Shown here: positions 19,188 to 30,746 of the stretch, piece by piece
How positions within the stretch are numbered: the stretch's first letter is position 1
How the letters are laid out: each line of letters starts with the position of its first letter
DNA from: Ampullaceana balthica
Lineage: Eukaryota; Mollusca; Gastropoda; Lymnaeidae
Reading direction: 5' to 3'
Assembly: GCA_944989445.1 (NCBI GenBank)
Contig: CALYLW010000011.1
Location: 3,420,098 to 3,484,097, forward strand
DNA length: 64,000 nucleotides
The notes under the pieces: generated by a model
The model's database searches: none
Told to the model about the DNA's origin: nothing
What the model saw: the letters and a program-made list of their open reading frames with translations, nothing else
Position numbers and translations under genes: made by a program

Positions 19188-19587
19188 CATAGTTTGAGGA
19201 CCATCTCTGAGACCCACGTTGTGACTCCTAGTTTTACATACGTTCGTAATATCCCGTATACCATGGTCATAGTTTGAGGACCATCTCTGTGACTCACGTT
19301 GTGACTCCTAGTTCTACATACGTTCCAAATATCCCGTATACCATGGTCATAGTTTGAGAACTATCTCTGTGACTCACTTTGTGACTCCTAGTTCTACATA
19401 CGTTCCTAATATCCCGTATACCATGGCCATAGTTTGAGGACCACCTCTGTGACCCACGCTGTGACTCCTAGTTCTACATACGTTCGTAATATCCCGTATA
19501 CCATGGCCACAGTTTGAGGACCACCTCTGTGACCCACGCTGTGACTCCTAGTTCTACATACGTTCCTAATATCCCGTATACCATGGC
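19188..19587. repeat. 80-bp tandem repeat, 5 copies
   Basis: Five units of 80 bp begin catagtttgaggacca (near 19188, 19268, 19348, 19428 and 19508), each ending atatcccgtataccatgg. Copies 4 and 5 are the most alike. The minus-strand frame across it (19406-19759) is a repeat product. Confidence 0.95.
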
Positions 19588-20265
19588 CTTTTACACCTTG
19601 TTGACAGCCAAGCAGCCATAGCAGCTTTTTTCTTCTTGAAGTGGGTTCGTTAAAGCGTAGATTCACCCATTCGTCTGTAACAATGCACGATTTCACCATA
19701 CGTTCCTTTGGGGACGTTTTAAAGACACCCCCACCACATTTTTTCCAATACACCCACACTTTTCCGCATACCCCTGCATGGCATTTCTACTGCAAGTTTT
19801 AGAAAGGTCTTTCGCATTCAATTCAATTGAAAGATTGTGACGGAAAAAATAATCACATTTTTTGTTGTTGTTCCCATTTTGATTATTAATCTGGTGAAGA
19901 TTGAGTAGTGCTCGATCGGTGGTAATTTAAAAACTGTTCAATAAGGTAAGCTGGAGTAAAAATTGCAAACTCGGGTAAAAAATGAAGTTGGCAAGGAAGC
20001 GTCAGTACGGGTATTTTGTTAAGGGGCTTTGACCGTTTTCAGGTATTGACTAAATTTAACGCCTGACCTATTTCGGCGCGTTGAAATAGACAATAATCAC
20101 ATGGCGGGTAGTTACCAAGCTTTGTTTGTGTGTGTGTGTGTTTTTTTTTCTTTTATATCAACAACCGTAACCTCTAAGGATAACGCAGTGTTATTTCATT
20201 TAGAATATTTTTTATTTATTTAAATATGTTTAATGTTACCCCTTTATCATTGAAAATCCGGACAA
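19588..20265. other. Intronic stretch with a small (GT)n
   Basis: Contains a short (GT)n at about 20126-20141 and otherwise no recognisable gene or element. Confidence 0.4.
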
Positions 20266-22172
20266 ATAGCTATAGATAGCCCTACGTTCTGAAGCTCAAA
20301 CTCCGACTAACTAACTAGATAGCCCTACGTTCTGAAGCTCAAACTCCGACTAGATAACTAGATAGCCCTACGTTCTGAAGCTCAAACTCCGACTAGATAA
20401 CTAGATAGGCCTACGTTCTGAAGCTCAAACTCCGACTATAGATCACTAGATAGCCCTAAGTTCTGAAGCTCAAACTCCGACTAGATAACTAGATAGGTCA
20501 ACTTTCTGAAGCTCAAACTTCGACTAGATAACTAGATAGGCCAACTTTTTCTGAAACTCAAACTCCGACTAGATAACTAGATAGCCCTACGATCTGAAGC
20601 TAAAACTCCGACGAGATAACTAGATAGCCCTACGTTCTGAAGCTCAAACTCCGACTAGATAACTAGATAGCCCTACGTTCTGAAGCTCAAACTCCGACTA
20701 GATAACTAGATAGGCCAACTTTCTGAAGTTCAAAGTCCGACTAGATAACTAGATAGCCCTACGTTCTGAAGCTCAAACTCCGACTAGATAACTAGATAGG
20801 CCAACTTTCTGAAGCTCAAACTCCGACTAGATAACTAGATAGGCCAACTTTCTGAAGCTCAAACTCCGACTAGATAACTAGATAGGTCAACTTTCTGAAG
20901 CTCAAACTTCGAATAGATAACTAGATAGGCCAACTTTTTCTGAAACTCAAACTCCGACTAGATAACTAGATAGCCCTACGATCTGAAGCTAAAACTCCGA
21001 CGAGATAACTGGATAGCCCTACGTTCTGAAGCTCAAACTCCGACTAGATATCTAGATAGCCCTACGTTCTGAAGCTCAAACTCCGACTAGATAACTAGAT
21101 AGGCCAACTTTCTGAAGTTCAAAGTCCGACTAGATAACTAGATAGCCCTACGTTCTGAAGCTCAAACTCCGACTAGATAACTAGATAGGCCAACTTTCTG
21201 AAGCTCAAACTCCGACTAGATAACTAGATAGGCCAACTTTCTGAAGCTCAAACTCCGACTAGATAACTAGATAGCCCTACGTTCTGAAGCTCAAACTCCG
21301 ACTAGATAACTAGATAGCCCTACGTTCTGAAGCTCAAACTCCGACTAGATAACTAGATAGCCCTACGTTCTGAAGCTCAAACTCCGACTAGATAACTAGA
21401 TAGCCCTACGTTCTGAAGCTCAAACTCCGACTAGATAACTAGATAGCCCTACGTTCTGAAGCTCAAACTCCGACTAGATAACTATATAGCCCTACGTTCT
21501 GAAGTTCAAACTCCGACTAGATAACTAGATAGCCCTACGTTCTGCTAGATAACTAGATAGCCCTACGTTCTGAAGCTCAAACTCCGACTAGATAACTAGA
21601 TAGCCCTACGTTCTGAAGCTCAAACTCCGACTAGATAACTAGATAGCCCTACGTTCTGAAGCTCAAACTCCGACTAGATAACTAGATAGCCCTACGTTCT
21701 GAAGCTCAAACTCCGACTAGATAACTATATAGCCCTACGTTCTGAAGTTCAAACTCCGACTAGATAACTAGATAGCCCTACGTTCTGCTAGATAACTAGA
21801 TAGCCCTACGTTCTGAAGCTCAAACTCCGACTAGATAACTAGATAGCCCTACGTTCTGAAGCTCAAACTCGGACTAGATAACTAGATAGCCCTACGTTCT
21901 GAAGCTCAAACTCCGACTAGATAACTAGATAGCCCTACGTTCTGAAGCTCAAACTCCGACTAGATAACTATATAGCCCTACGTTCTGAAGTTCAAACCGA
22001 CTAGATAACTAGATAGCCCTACGTTCTGCTAGATAACTAGATAGCCCTACGTTCTGAAGCTCAAACTCCGACTTATTAACTAGATAGCCCTACGTTCTGA
22101 AGCTCAAACTCCGACTAGATAACTAGATAGCCCTACGTTCTGAAGCTCAAACTCCGACTCGATAACTAGATA
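20266..22172. repeat. 43-bp satellite array with higher-order structure, about 44 units
   Basis: Units of 43 bp carry the anchors agatagccctacgttctgaa and gctcaaactccgactagata. A second monomer type reads ataggccaactttctg. Two higher-order blocks are visible. In the left half, the run ggtcaact... acttcga ... actttttctgaaa ... cgatctgaagcta appears near 20495 and again near 20884 (about nine monomers apart). In the right half, an actatatag variant plus a truncated monomer (cgttctgctagataac) recur near 21481, 21724 and 21968 (about 243 bp apart). No coding frame. Confidence 0.97.
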
Positions 22173-23796
22173 TACAAATCCTCTGGAGTTCGCCAGAGAG
22201 GACAGTATCGTTCACTCCTCGGTAGACGGTTCAGCTCAGCGACTCCAGCACAGCATCGGAGGCAGTTGACTTTATTTATAATATGATCTCCCTTATTAAC
22301 ACAAGGGTAAACGGGTCCAGTGAGATCAGCTGAGGTTTCGATATTATTGACGAAAGGTGTCAAAGAGACACAGGCTGTTTGGTGACAAGTCTCAAGTAGA
22401 CGCTATTGCCGCACAAGTCTGGTCCGTGCCCTCTGTTTGACAATAACAGAATGTAATTTTAAGAGCAAACAACTTGAAGAATAAGAATTTGAAAAATCCG
22501 AACCGTCGGGCCGGCCTGGGGCTCAACTACTGTTGACTCGAATCGTTCATTCATGTTTAGTTTTCAGAACCGAACACCAAGCTATTGAATTTGATAGCGA
22601 TGGCAATCTCGTTCACGTAGATTCTCAAATCTGCGTTTCGGAAGGAGGACATTTTCGTCTCGTTGCTCTTTATTTAGCATTTATTTTTTATCTATTGTTA
22701 TTAATTATTTTTTATACTGACTCATTTTGAAGTATTTATGATTCTTTGGTCTTCGTTAAGTGTGTAATTATATTTCACCTCATATAACGAAGGAGAAATA
22801 TCATTCTATAAATATCGATTAAAAATTATAGGCCTGATACATTTAACTACAAAATTTTCAAGAGTCAAACTCCCTGGAATAACATGGCTATTATTTTCAT
22901 TGAGTTAATTTAGAAGAAATGTGAACTAATTAGTGTATATAATACCATGTGTCTTCTAGAAAAAATAAAAACAAACAATTAGTACCACTACTCCAGCAAA
23001 TCTAAGACGAGCTTAATTTACGCCCCAAGCATTGTGGGGGAGGGGGCATACGGTGTTGGCACTATGCCTGGACATGAACACAGATACCAAGAAAGCCTTA
23101 TGACGTATTTATTCTCAAAAAGAGAAATACATGTAGAGATTAGGGGACCAAGTTTGTTTATTTGAACTGAACTCAAAAACTGTTCTATTTTTTTTTATAA
23201 ACTTATGAGGTAACTGCCAAGCTATGTCTGGATGTAGAGATAGTTGACCTGGTGCAAATCAATATTCAGGTGCAGATCAATGGCCAGGGATAAATGTAAA
23301 CGTATTGACATAAATTTGATCAGTTTAAAGTGAGAACAAATTATTGGAACAGAGATATGAATCAAACTATAAGGAACCATGGAGTTCAAGTATTATTGTT
23401 TTTCAAATCCTTCAAAATATTTTGAAAACTTGCATTTACTTTTAAGAAACAATCTTTAGATCTCGGGACACCCTCACTCGCCCCAAATTGTATTTTATTT
23501 TTATTTTTTCTGTGTGAAATTGTTTTTCCCCATCAGTCATCTTGTATCAGAAGCAGCTTAGCTAGATGTAGGAAAATGAATGAGAGAGGGGGAAAAGGGG
23601 TCCGAGGGGAAGGGGGTTGCGCTGCCAGATGCAATTGTCTGCTCCAATTTCAGTAACGCCAATAGCCCTTTATGAAACTTTTCAAAAATGCTTTCTTATT
23701 GGTGATACACTTTTTTCGGATTGTCTTGTCGTTTATATTCAATTATAGGAAATAAAATTTTATTGAGCGAACAATGCTAACTTATAGGAACGTTTT
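22173..23796. other. Intronic stretch, no gene recognised
   Basis: A GC-richer unique block at 22180-22450 directly follows the satellite. It holds a 65-codon minus-strand frame (22166-22363) that I cannot match to any family. The remainder is AT-rich with nothing recognisable. Confidence 0.35.
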
Positions 23797-23972
23797 ATAT
23801 CAAACGACTGTTCTATTCTGGTGTTAATAGCTAAGCTTATCCAAGGACTCTTCTGTTTAAGAAGCAGATGTTAAATTTATCCTATGACTGTCCTATTCTG
23901 ATACTACTAGTAGGCACTAGAGTTTATTCAACGACTTTCCATTCTGGTATTATCTGCCAAGTTTATCCTGGA
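23797..23972. repeat. Degenerate ~40-46-bp tandem repeat, about 4 copies
   Basis: Related phrases such as gactgttctattctggt, gactgtcctattctgat and gactttccattctggt alternate with agcttatcc/agtttatcc. This is an old, diverged minisatellite. Confidence 0.55.
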
Positions 23973-26900
23973 TCTCAACTGAAAGCCACGTTTACTTGTG
24001 ATATTCTTCTCTTAAACTATGTTTCATAACATCGTGCCATCGCGGCGTGTGAACAATTCTGAGCAACACACCACGCCTGCATGAATGGCCACGCATTCTG
24101 AAGACACGGCGCACCCCCACCCCAACCCCCATTCAAGGCGGCCCCCGAATGAATTGATCTGCCATTTGAATGCGGTTTCGCTTCTTATCATCGGAGGACG
24201 ACTGCATTGTTCAACACCACTGCACTTGGAATATCTTCAGAGTTCAAGTTATTTCAAGTATTCCACACGTTCTTGTATTTATACACTTACCACGTCGTCT
24301 GTCACCCCACCCCTCCCCCCCCCAAACAACCGCCACACACACATACACGCATATACACACACAAGCGGGGATTATTTTTTCTAGGGCATAAAAAATTTTT
24401 AATACCGCTAAGATAGGAATTTTAATTGACTTTTGATAAGATGTTGCATCACAAGTTTATTCTCTGTGGGAAGGCAGGTACAACACAAAACTTGGGGTTC
24501 GAGTGTGTTATAAATAAAGGGCGGGTTGAGCATACATGTAGTTGATTCACCGAACACGTTCGTAAGCACGCCTGCTATTACCGATACATAATTCGAGATA
24601 TGACATCTGGCAACTGATCTTCCACGCCTCATTCTCAGGTATTTGTGGGGAGGGTCACGTCAAAGATGTGCTGAGAATGTTCTTGGCTTACGGGGCGATG
24701 TCGTTGCAGGGGAATTTTTACTTAAACAAATGATGACAGAAAAGGAGGGGGGAGAGGGGAAACTTTGACAAATGTTATCAATTTGTTATTGGTTTTTCTG
24801 CTCATGTCATTGTGTGGCGGTTGATTAGGTCCTTTACTCATCACTAAAAACTTGAGGTGCTGGGTTAAGCGCGATTAAACCCCATGGGCTAATCTCGGGC
24901 TTATGACATGGCCCATTATTTCCCCGACTGTATTGTACGACGTGATTGTTAACATTAAATCTATTGATCCTCCGGGAAATTGTCTCAGCCGTGTCCCCGG
25001 GCACTCGTTTAAGGGTGGAGAGGTATTTTTATGGAGATATATTAAATCACTCGTTTTTTTTAAATGAAGAGCTGCAGTGTAGCCTGTGCATCTTTAAAAT
25101 GGCATTTCCAAGAAAAAATTGTGCTTTGTTCTACGTCTTTCTTTGATGATATTTCATTCCTGATGGCAAATTTTCTTATCAGTAGTTAGTATTTAAAAAT
25201 AATAATTAATAACAAGTCTGTTAGATATCACAACTGATGTTATCAATTTATATAATTCTCGGTTTTAAGTTATGTCTTCAAAATGTGTGTTCATGGTACG
25301 TCACAATCGATAAAATTATCGTCTTAGTTTGATCCGTTTGGCCTAACTGCTTCAAGTGTTATACATTTTAATTTATGTTTTCGCACGCAGAAATCAGTTA
25401 ATTATTGTGGATTAAACTGCGACGCTTGTTTAACGACATCGACACAACCTAACGCAAGGCGACTTACTATTACACAACGACATATCAATTAAAATATCAA
25501 AATGGAAGAGGGAATAGGTCACATTCCAACCTCCATATTGAAAAAGGCTTTGTACTCCTTGAATTCAACTGAAAACTACCAACACCAGTCCAGTTAATAA
25601 CGGCCTCAGTTCCTTTCAGCCCAAGAATACGAACCTAATTCTCTTCGTCCTTCAAACTGTGACGTGGGTGTCTCGCCCTGAACGGCCAATTCGACACACC
25701 CTGGGGTTCCTAACCTCTTCAACGCTTGTCCCTAAACCGACGTACGCGCCTGCGGGGGCCCATTTAATAAAAGCACATGCATAAGTAACCATTAAAACGC
25801 TGGTTGGGGTTTAATAGCCCGGACTGGGGGGAAAGTAGCGCACATCTCACAGCGACAGCGGGTGGGGGTCGCGAAGAATGGAGAGCCACTTCTTCGTCCC
25901 CCTGTCGTGTTTTTGGCTTGCCTTCTCGTGCACGGTTCAGAGAATCTTCACCGGCTTGCCAGAGTTCTTTTTCTAAATGGGTGTTTACCGATGTGTTGTG
26001 GAATGGGCAGGTGGCACCCGGACGTTTCAGGTACTTTAGGTTAGGAGAATTTATGAACAACCGTTCTCGAGATTAAAGGATTATTTGAAATGGAACGTAA
26101 TGGTCCGTGGCAGAGTCTCAGAGGAGGCTCCCCAGGACGGGGCAGACTCTTTTTTTAAAACCTGAGGAAAGTCGCTGGGAGGGTTTGCTGTGGTATCGCC
26201 ACTGTGTTGTGGCTGGTTGAGGAGTTTGTTTTCGCCGCTGGTGACGGCTGGTTTTAAAAGATAATTGTCATGGGAGGTTAATGAACTGAGACTTAGTTCA
26301 TTGACGGGCCATGGATTTGTTGGGAGGGGGGAGGTGGAGGGAGGTTAGCTGGGTTAATGTGATATATTTGACAGGTCAAGGATTTAGGGAGGGGGGGGTA
26401 AGGGGTGGGATATAACTTTGTTAAAACTTAGTTTATGAACGGTATCATGGAAGGTGTTACAATCAAATTGTTTGGAGAAGTAACATGGTTGGTTGGGGGG
26501 GCAAGAGAGGTGGGGAGTAATTTGAGCTTTTTTTTTAAAATCGCTCCTTTCGTGACTAATCAACCTCTAAAAGTATGGCATCCCTCCTTCCATTTACTCA
26601 GTCACGGAAAGGAATGCAAGCGCCCCCCCCCCTCCCCCAACTCATTACACGAAATTATTGTTTGTTTTCCACAGGTTATTAATAATTAGAAAGTAATTTT
26701 TTATTTATTTTTTTTCAAAATATCAAATTATTACGAAACCTTTCTAAAGAAATTGTCTGAATGATGGTGGTGACTCGTTCGTATTTATCATTTCTCTTAT
26801 ATATATAAACCAGCTATCACAACGATATACACTGGCTGCCTTATATGTATGTACAAGCTATCATGTTGGAAACAAAACTTCAAATATTATTGGAACCCAC

Positions 26901-27279
26901 ATGTAAGTTCAAGAAAAAGAGACTGTTTAAATTCAAAATTCTCTACCATTTCGATAGCCGTCTATGTAAATTAAAACAAAAATGCTTAAAAGAATAGTTA
27001 CTTTAATAAAACAACACACCTCCTTCATTCATGTACAGCAAAATTATAAACCCGAAATAACAAAACTTAATGATGAAAATCGTGAGACATCACCTTGTTA
27101 TTATGGCTTGCTTTTGTGGTTGAAATCAATTACGTTTTTTTATAAAAATTAACTTTCTCTTAGAGGGAAATTATCTGCACTGTAGAATTTAAGATCTCTT
27201 TTTTTCTCTTTCTTTTCATTGTAATTTTTTTAAGAGATTGTCATCGTTTGTACAGCAGTAACTAACTACAACAAGCCAG
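23973..27279. other. Intronic stretch, no gene recognised
   Basis: Contains a short CA-rich microsatellite at about 24331-24365 and a GC-richer unique block at 25640-26030 that could be a conserved non-coding or regulatory element (inference only). G-run patches occur at 26320-26405 and 26495-26520. Open frames are short and unfamiliar. No splice-supported exon was seen. Confidence 0.35.
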
Positions 27280-27540
27280 CAGCCATTTCAATAAGCACTT
27301 TCACTAAGGGGACGTTTTCTAGTGGCATTTTTACTGTACGGGGTATACTTTTCACCCACGATATTCTCCATACACAAGTTGTACATTTCATCAAGGTGCA
27401 ATTTACCTCCATGTTACCAAGGGTACGATTGAAGGTTTCAATTCGCAAAGGGACATTTCTCGACATGGCAAATACACAAGAGGACTTGAAAATGAGGATA
27501 TTTCACCGAGAAGGCGACTGCATTGAACAATCCTCCACTA
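27280..27540. repeat. Highly degenerate short tandem repeat
   Basis: The motif ttttcact/catttcatc with neighbouring aaggggac recurs irregularly (cactttcactaagggg, ggcatttttactg, acttttcaccc, acatttcatcaagg, aaagggacatttctc, atatttcaccgag). It looks like an ancient array with a unit near 18-30 bp. The 66-codon minus-strand frame across it is a by-product. Confidence 0.4.
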
Positions 27541-28291
27541 ACGGGCTGACCAAAAAAAGAATCATCTTCTAATTCTAGAAATGAACTCGCACGAAGGAAA
27601 TCGTACATTTAAAAAAAAATTTTTTATCACTTCATAATTTGTTTGAATTTCATTTATCAACGAACATTTCACAAGTCTAAGGTGCATATCTAATACCTTA
27701 CAAATGTGTGGTGCCGTGATCTTTGTAAATAACTACGAGCAGTGAAACCTGATTCTCCCCGTTTCATGTTTACATTTCACTTCTCTCTCTCTCCTTCCTA
27801 TGTAATGCATCATGGTAGATCGTGATCCACCAATCGTTGAAGAACCCGGCGTTTTCTCTGGAGGAATTTGTTGTTATGGTCGTTCGCCCTCCATTGTGAA
27901 CAGCAACCGCTGAGCGTGTTAAGTGACAATATGATCAACAACAGCCAAAGATGACGCGGATGTCCTTACCACGAGTAATTGTAAGGGAAGAGTTTAAAGC
28001 TCTCGACTGTTAATAAATGATATCAGACGAAACCACCCAAAAAATGTTTTTAAAAATGTGGATATTGATTCCATTTTCAAGGCGTATAAGGCAGGGGTGG
28101 AGAACCTACATCAATCAGGAGTGTGCAACCTACTATATTCCAGGGCTGGGAATACTGCAATACTTAGTTTTTAGTAAGCTGTCACACCTAGGATAGGAAA
28201 ACCAACAGCGTCCAGGGCAAGACTTTGAAATCATAGCATAACGTCTTCCCATTGCAGGCACAAATTTTCAGGAAAAAAAGTAACTTATAAT
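27541..28291. other. Intronic stretch, no gene recognised
   Basis: A possible single hAT-like end, caggggtggagaaccta, lies at about 28093 with no partner. Otherwise nothing recognisable. Confidence 0.35.
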
Positions 28292-28491
28292 CAATGTGCC
28301 CTCTACGTTTCGTTGGTCCGCGTGCAAAGTAACAACCAAAAAAAAACAACAACTCATGTGCAAAGTTGCACAGCATCCATTGTTCTGTGTAATATTTTAT
28401 AAAATTTCCTGCGTGTTAATTATAAACTGCTGCGCGGCGTCGGTCAGACATCTGCGCGGCCTCACAGTCTCGCAGCTTAAGGGAAACAGTG
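28292..28491. mobile_element. Non-autonomous hAT-like MITE (200 bp)
   Basis: The left end is CAATGTGCCCTCTACG and the right end on the other strand is CACTGTTTCCCTTAAGCTG, a diverged version of the CACTGTTCCCTCTAAGCTG-type ends common in animal hAT elements. It is flanked by a near-perfect 8-bp target duplication: cttataat (28284-28291) and cttattat (28492-28499). The interior has CpG-rich phrases (ctgcgcggc twice) and no coding capacity. Confidence 0.75.
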
Positions 28492-29296
28492 CTTATTATA
28501 GACATAAATTTAAATCTAAGTAACAGTAACGGGGATGTTAAATGAATGGCATTTATTTAGTACATGCTGTCATCAAGCGGCGACTGGCCCCTGGTCCAGG
28601 GAATGCTGTAAACTTAGGAACTATACAGTGATGGAGATTTCCAAAATAACATTACAGAATTTATGAAAATATAGTTAAATAGTCCTAGCCTAGACTCTGG
28701 GGCGTATGACGTCCTAAAACGCACTCGAGACCTAACTTTGTCCCTATTTACAAAACCTGGGACAACATTACCTTGGTCAGTCTTTGTTCCCTCATCTTTA
28801 TCGCGGCCTCGCTAACCATTGGTTTGGCGTTGATCACACATTATCGCGCTTTGATTGCTGGTAAAAGTCAACACGAAAACAAACCCATCTCTACATCTGC
28901 ACAATAAATCAACAGCCGTATCGATTCCGATATCCACCCAGTGCCCTGGAGATTGACGAGGCGATACCGTCACAAATAAGGCATTGTTTTTTATTATTAT
29001 TTAAAGACGAAATCGCTGATAAACATCCATTAGGCCTCTGCTTGAGCCCAGCCCGCCACCTTTGAAGGGCGATATTGATACAGGGATAACTACTGTCGAT
29101 TCTGGTATCTTGTGTCACAAATAGCGATTCACGATCTACAATAATATAGAGAACGCAGTTAAGACGTGAAATAAGACATGCTTGCTCATACGACACCTAT
29201 GAAGAAATCCGTATGAGTGTAAAGGGCCACCATCATTTTTTTAATTCGAGCATGCGGCCTCGAGTTGATAAGATTTTTTTCTCTTCTTCCCTACAA
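28492..29296. other. Intronic stretch, no gene recognised
   Basis: The 95-codon minus-strand frame at 28909-29196 has no domain I recognise and no splice support. No element boundaries are seen. Confidence 0.35.
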
Positions 29297-29506
29297 CAGC
29301 GGTGGCGAACTTTTAGGGGGGCAAATGCCCGAAAATTCAAACCAAAACCTACTTATTTATAGCGAAGTGCCAACACTCAAATGAAACCCGAAAATGGGGG
29401 TTTGGCTTAGCTGATTTGATTAAGGAAGTAATATTTTCGTCACGTCCCGGCTGATGAGGCTCTGTGTGCCGACTGTGGCCCGCGTGCCATAGGTTCGCCA
29501 TCACTG
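29297..29506. mobile_element. Non-autonomous hAT-like MITE (210 bp)
   Basis: The left end is CAGCGGTGGCGAACTTT. The right end on the other strand is CAGTGATGGCGAACCTATGG, ending in the cgcgggccaca region. The flanking 8-bp target duplication differs by one base: ccctacaa (29289-29296) and tcctacaa (29507-29514). Sub-terminal GC-rich phrases (ggcacgcggg on the other strand) are typical of this MITE group. No coding frame. Confidence 0.88.
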
Positions 29507-30629
29507 TCCTACAACAATAAAAAATCTTTCAGGTTTTGTATTATACAAATATTTTGTGTGTGTGTGCTGATTTCAAAGAACGATGTAATGTTTGGTTTGT
29601 TTTGTTTAGTTTTTTTTTATTTCTTAAGCCTTCATGGACAACGAAGGAAAAGAAATGACCCGGGGTGCGGGAGCAGGGTGTTGAAGAGCAACGTTTATTT
29701 TATAACAGACTTTCTCATTCAATATTTCTTATGTTAAATAAGAATTCTTTATCACCGGTTTTCAAATGTTAACAACAACTATCTTTAATACAGAAATTTG
29801 ATATTGAGACTTTCGATCTGTATTGTAATATAGTTTGTATTGCACAGGGTTGGATTCACTATATATCTCTCATGAAACGAAACGAAATTGTTAGTTGCTT
29901 GGGTATTGCAAGTCAGGTGGGATTTAAACCCCTTACCTATAGGTACACGCAATGTCGCAATTATCTGGGTAAAATAATGCGTATTTGATATACTACTCTA
30001 ATTTGTGGGTTCTTAAGCTCTGGTATATGGCATGGACACCATAAGGATCCGTGAAGAGTTGTACAATAGTTCATAACAGTGAGCTCCCTTTGAATTTTAA
30101 ACACAATGAATTTATGAAGATAGGTTCAAGTTAATGGCAAAGCTGTTCGCGGTCCTCGTCTAACTAATAATTGTCCAAAACAGCAACAACAAAAACTTGT
30201 TAGAATCTGCTTCGAGGGCCATGTAGCACTCGGTAATCGTTAACAGATTTATCATAAAATGTTTGTGTTGGCTTTTTAATCTAGCCGCGCAGCATTATGA
30301 CGTCATTATTTGATTCCCCCCCCCCTTTCCGATGATTGACTAAAAGCGTCACATCATTGTTTGATCAATCTCAGGATTCCCTATAAAAAAGGGGTGGGGG
30401 TGGGTAATGGATGTTATGTCCCCTTGTTTTATTGCTCATTATCAGCCGCTAACAAACTGCCTGATGATCTGTCCGCCATTTCTGATGATCGACTCAAAGA
30501 CCAAAAGTCGAGCAGAGTTTGGTTGCGCTACAAATCTTTCAGCCAACACAACGGCCCTGACCTTCACGATTTGGCCTCAGAGTCTCTTTTGACCTTTCTG
30601 ATCCCTTGCTATAAAAGGCTATTTTTTAA
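29507..30629. other. Intronic stretch, no gene recognised
   Basis: AT-rich. A tgacgtcattatttga phrase with a C-run at about 30297-30325 resembles the fragment at 18225. The 106-codon plus-strand frame (30361-30681) runs into the neighbouring TA microsatellite and is not called. Confidence 0.35.
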
Positions 30630-30681
30630 ATATATATGTATATTTATATATACATATATTTATATATATATGTATATATAG

Positions 30682-30742
<61 letters not shown>
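30630..30742. repeat. Compound (TA)n-(GA)n microsatellite
   Basis: Palindromic tatatacatatat-type sequence to about 30680, then about 27 uninterrupted GA units from 30688 to 30742. Confidence 0.97.

Positions 30743-30746
<4 letters not shown>

Noticed and set aside
22166..22363. 65-codon minus-strand frame with several Cys in a GC-richer unique block
   Set aside because: No family recognised and no splice signals worth calling; it could still be a small exon on the other strand, but support is lacking.
24831..24905. Possible tRNA gene or tRNA-derived SINE head
   Set aside because: A ggtgctgggttaagcgcg string recalls a B-box, but the A-box and stems do not form. Too weak to annotate.
28093..28110. 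Single hAT-like end caggggtggagaaccta
   Set aside because: No matching opposite end or target duplication was found.
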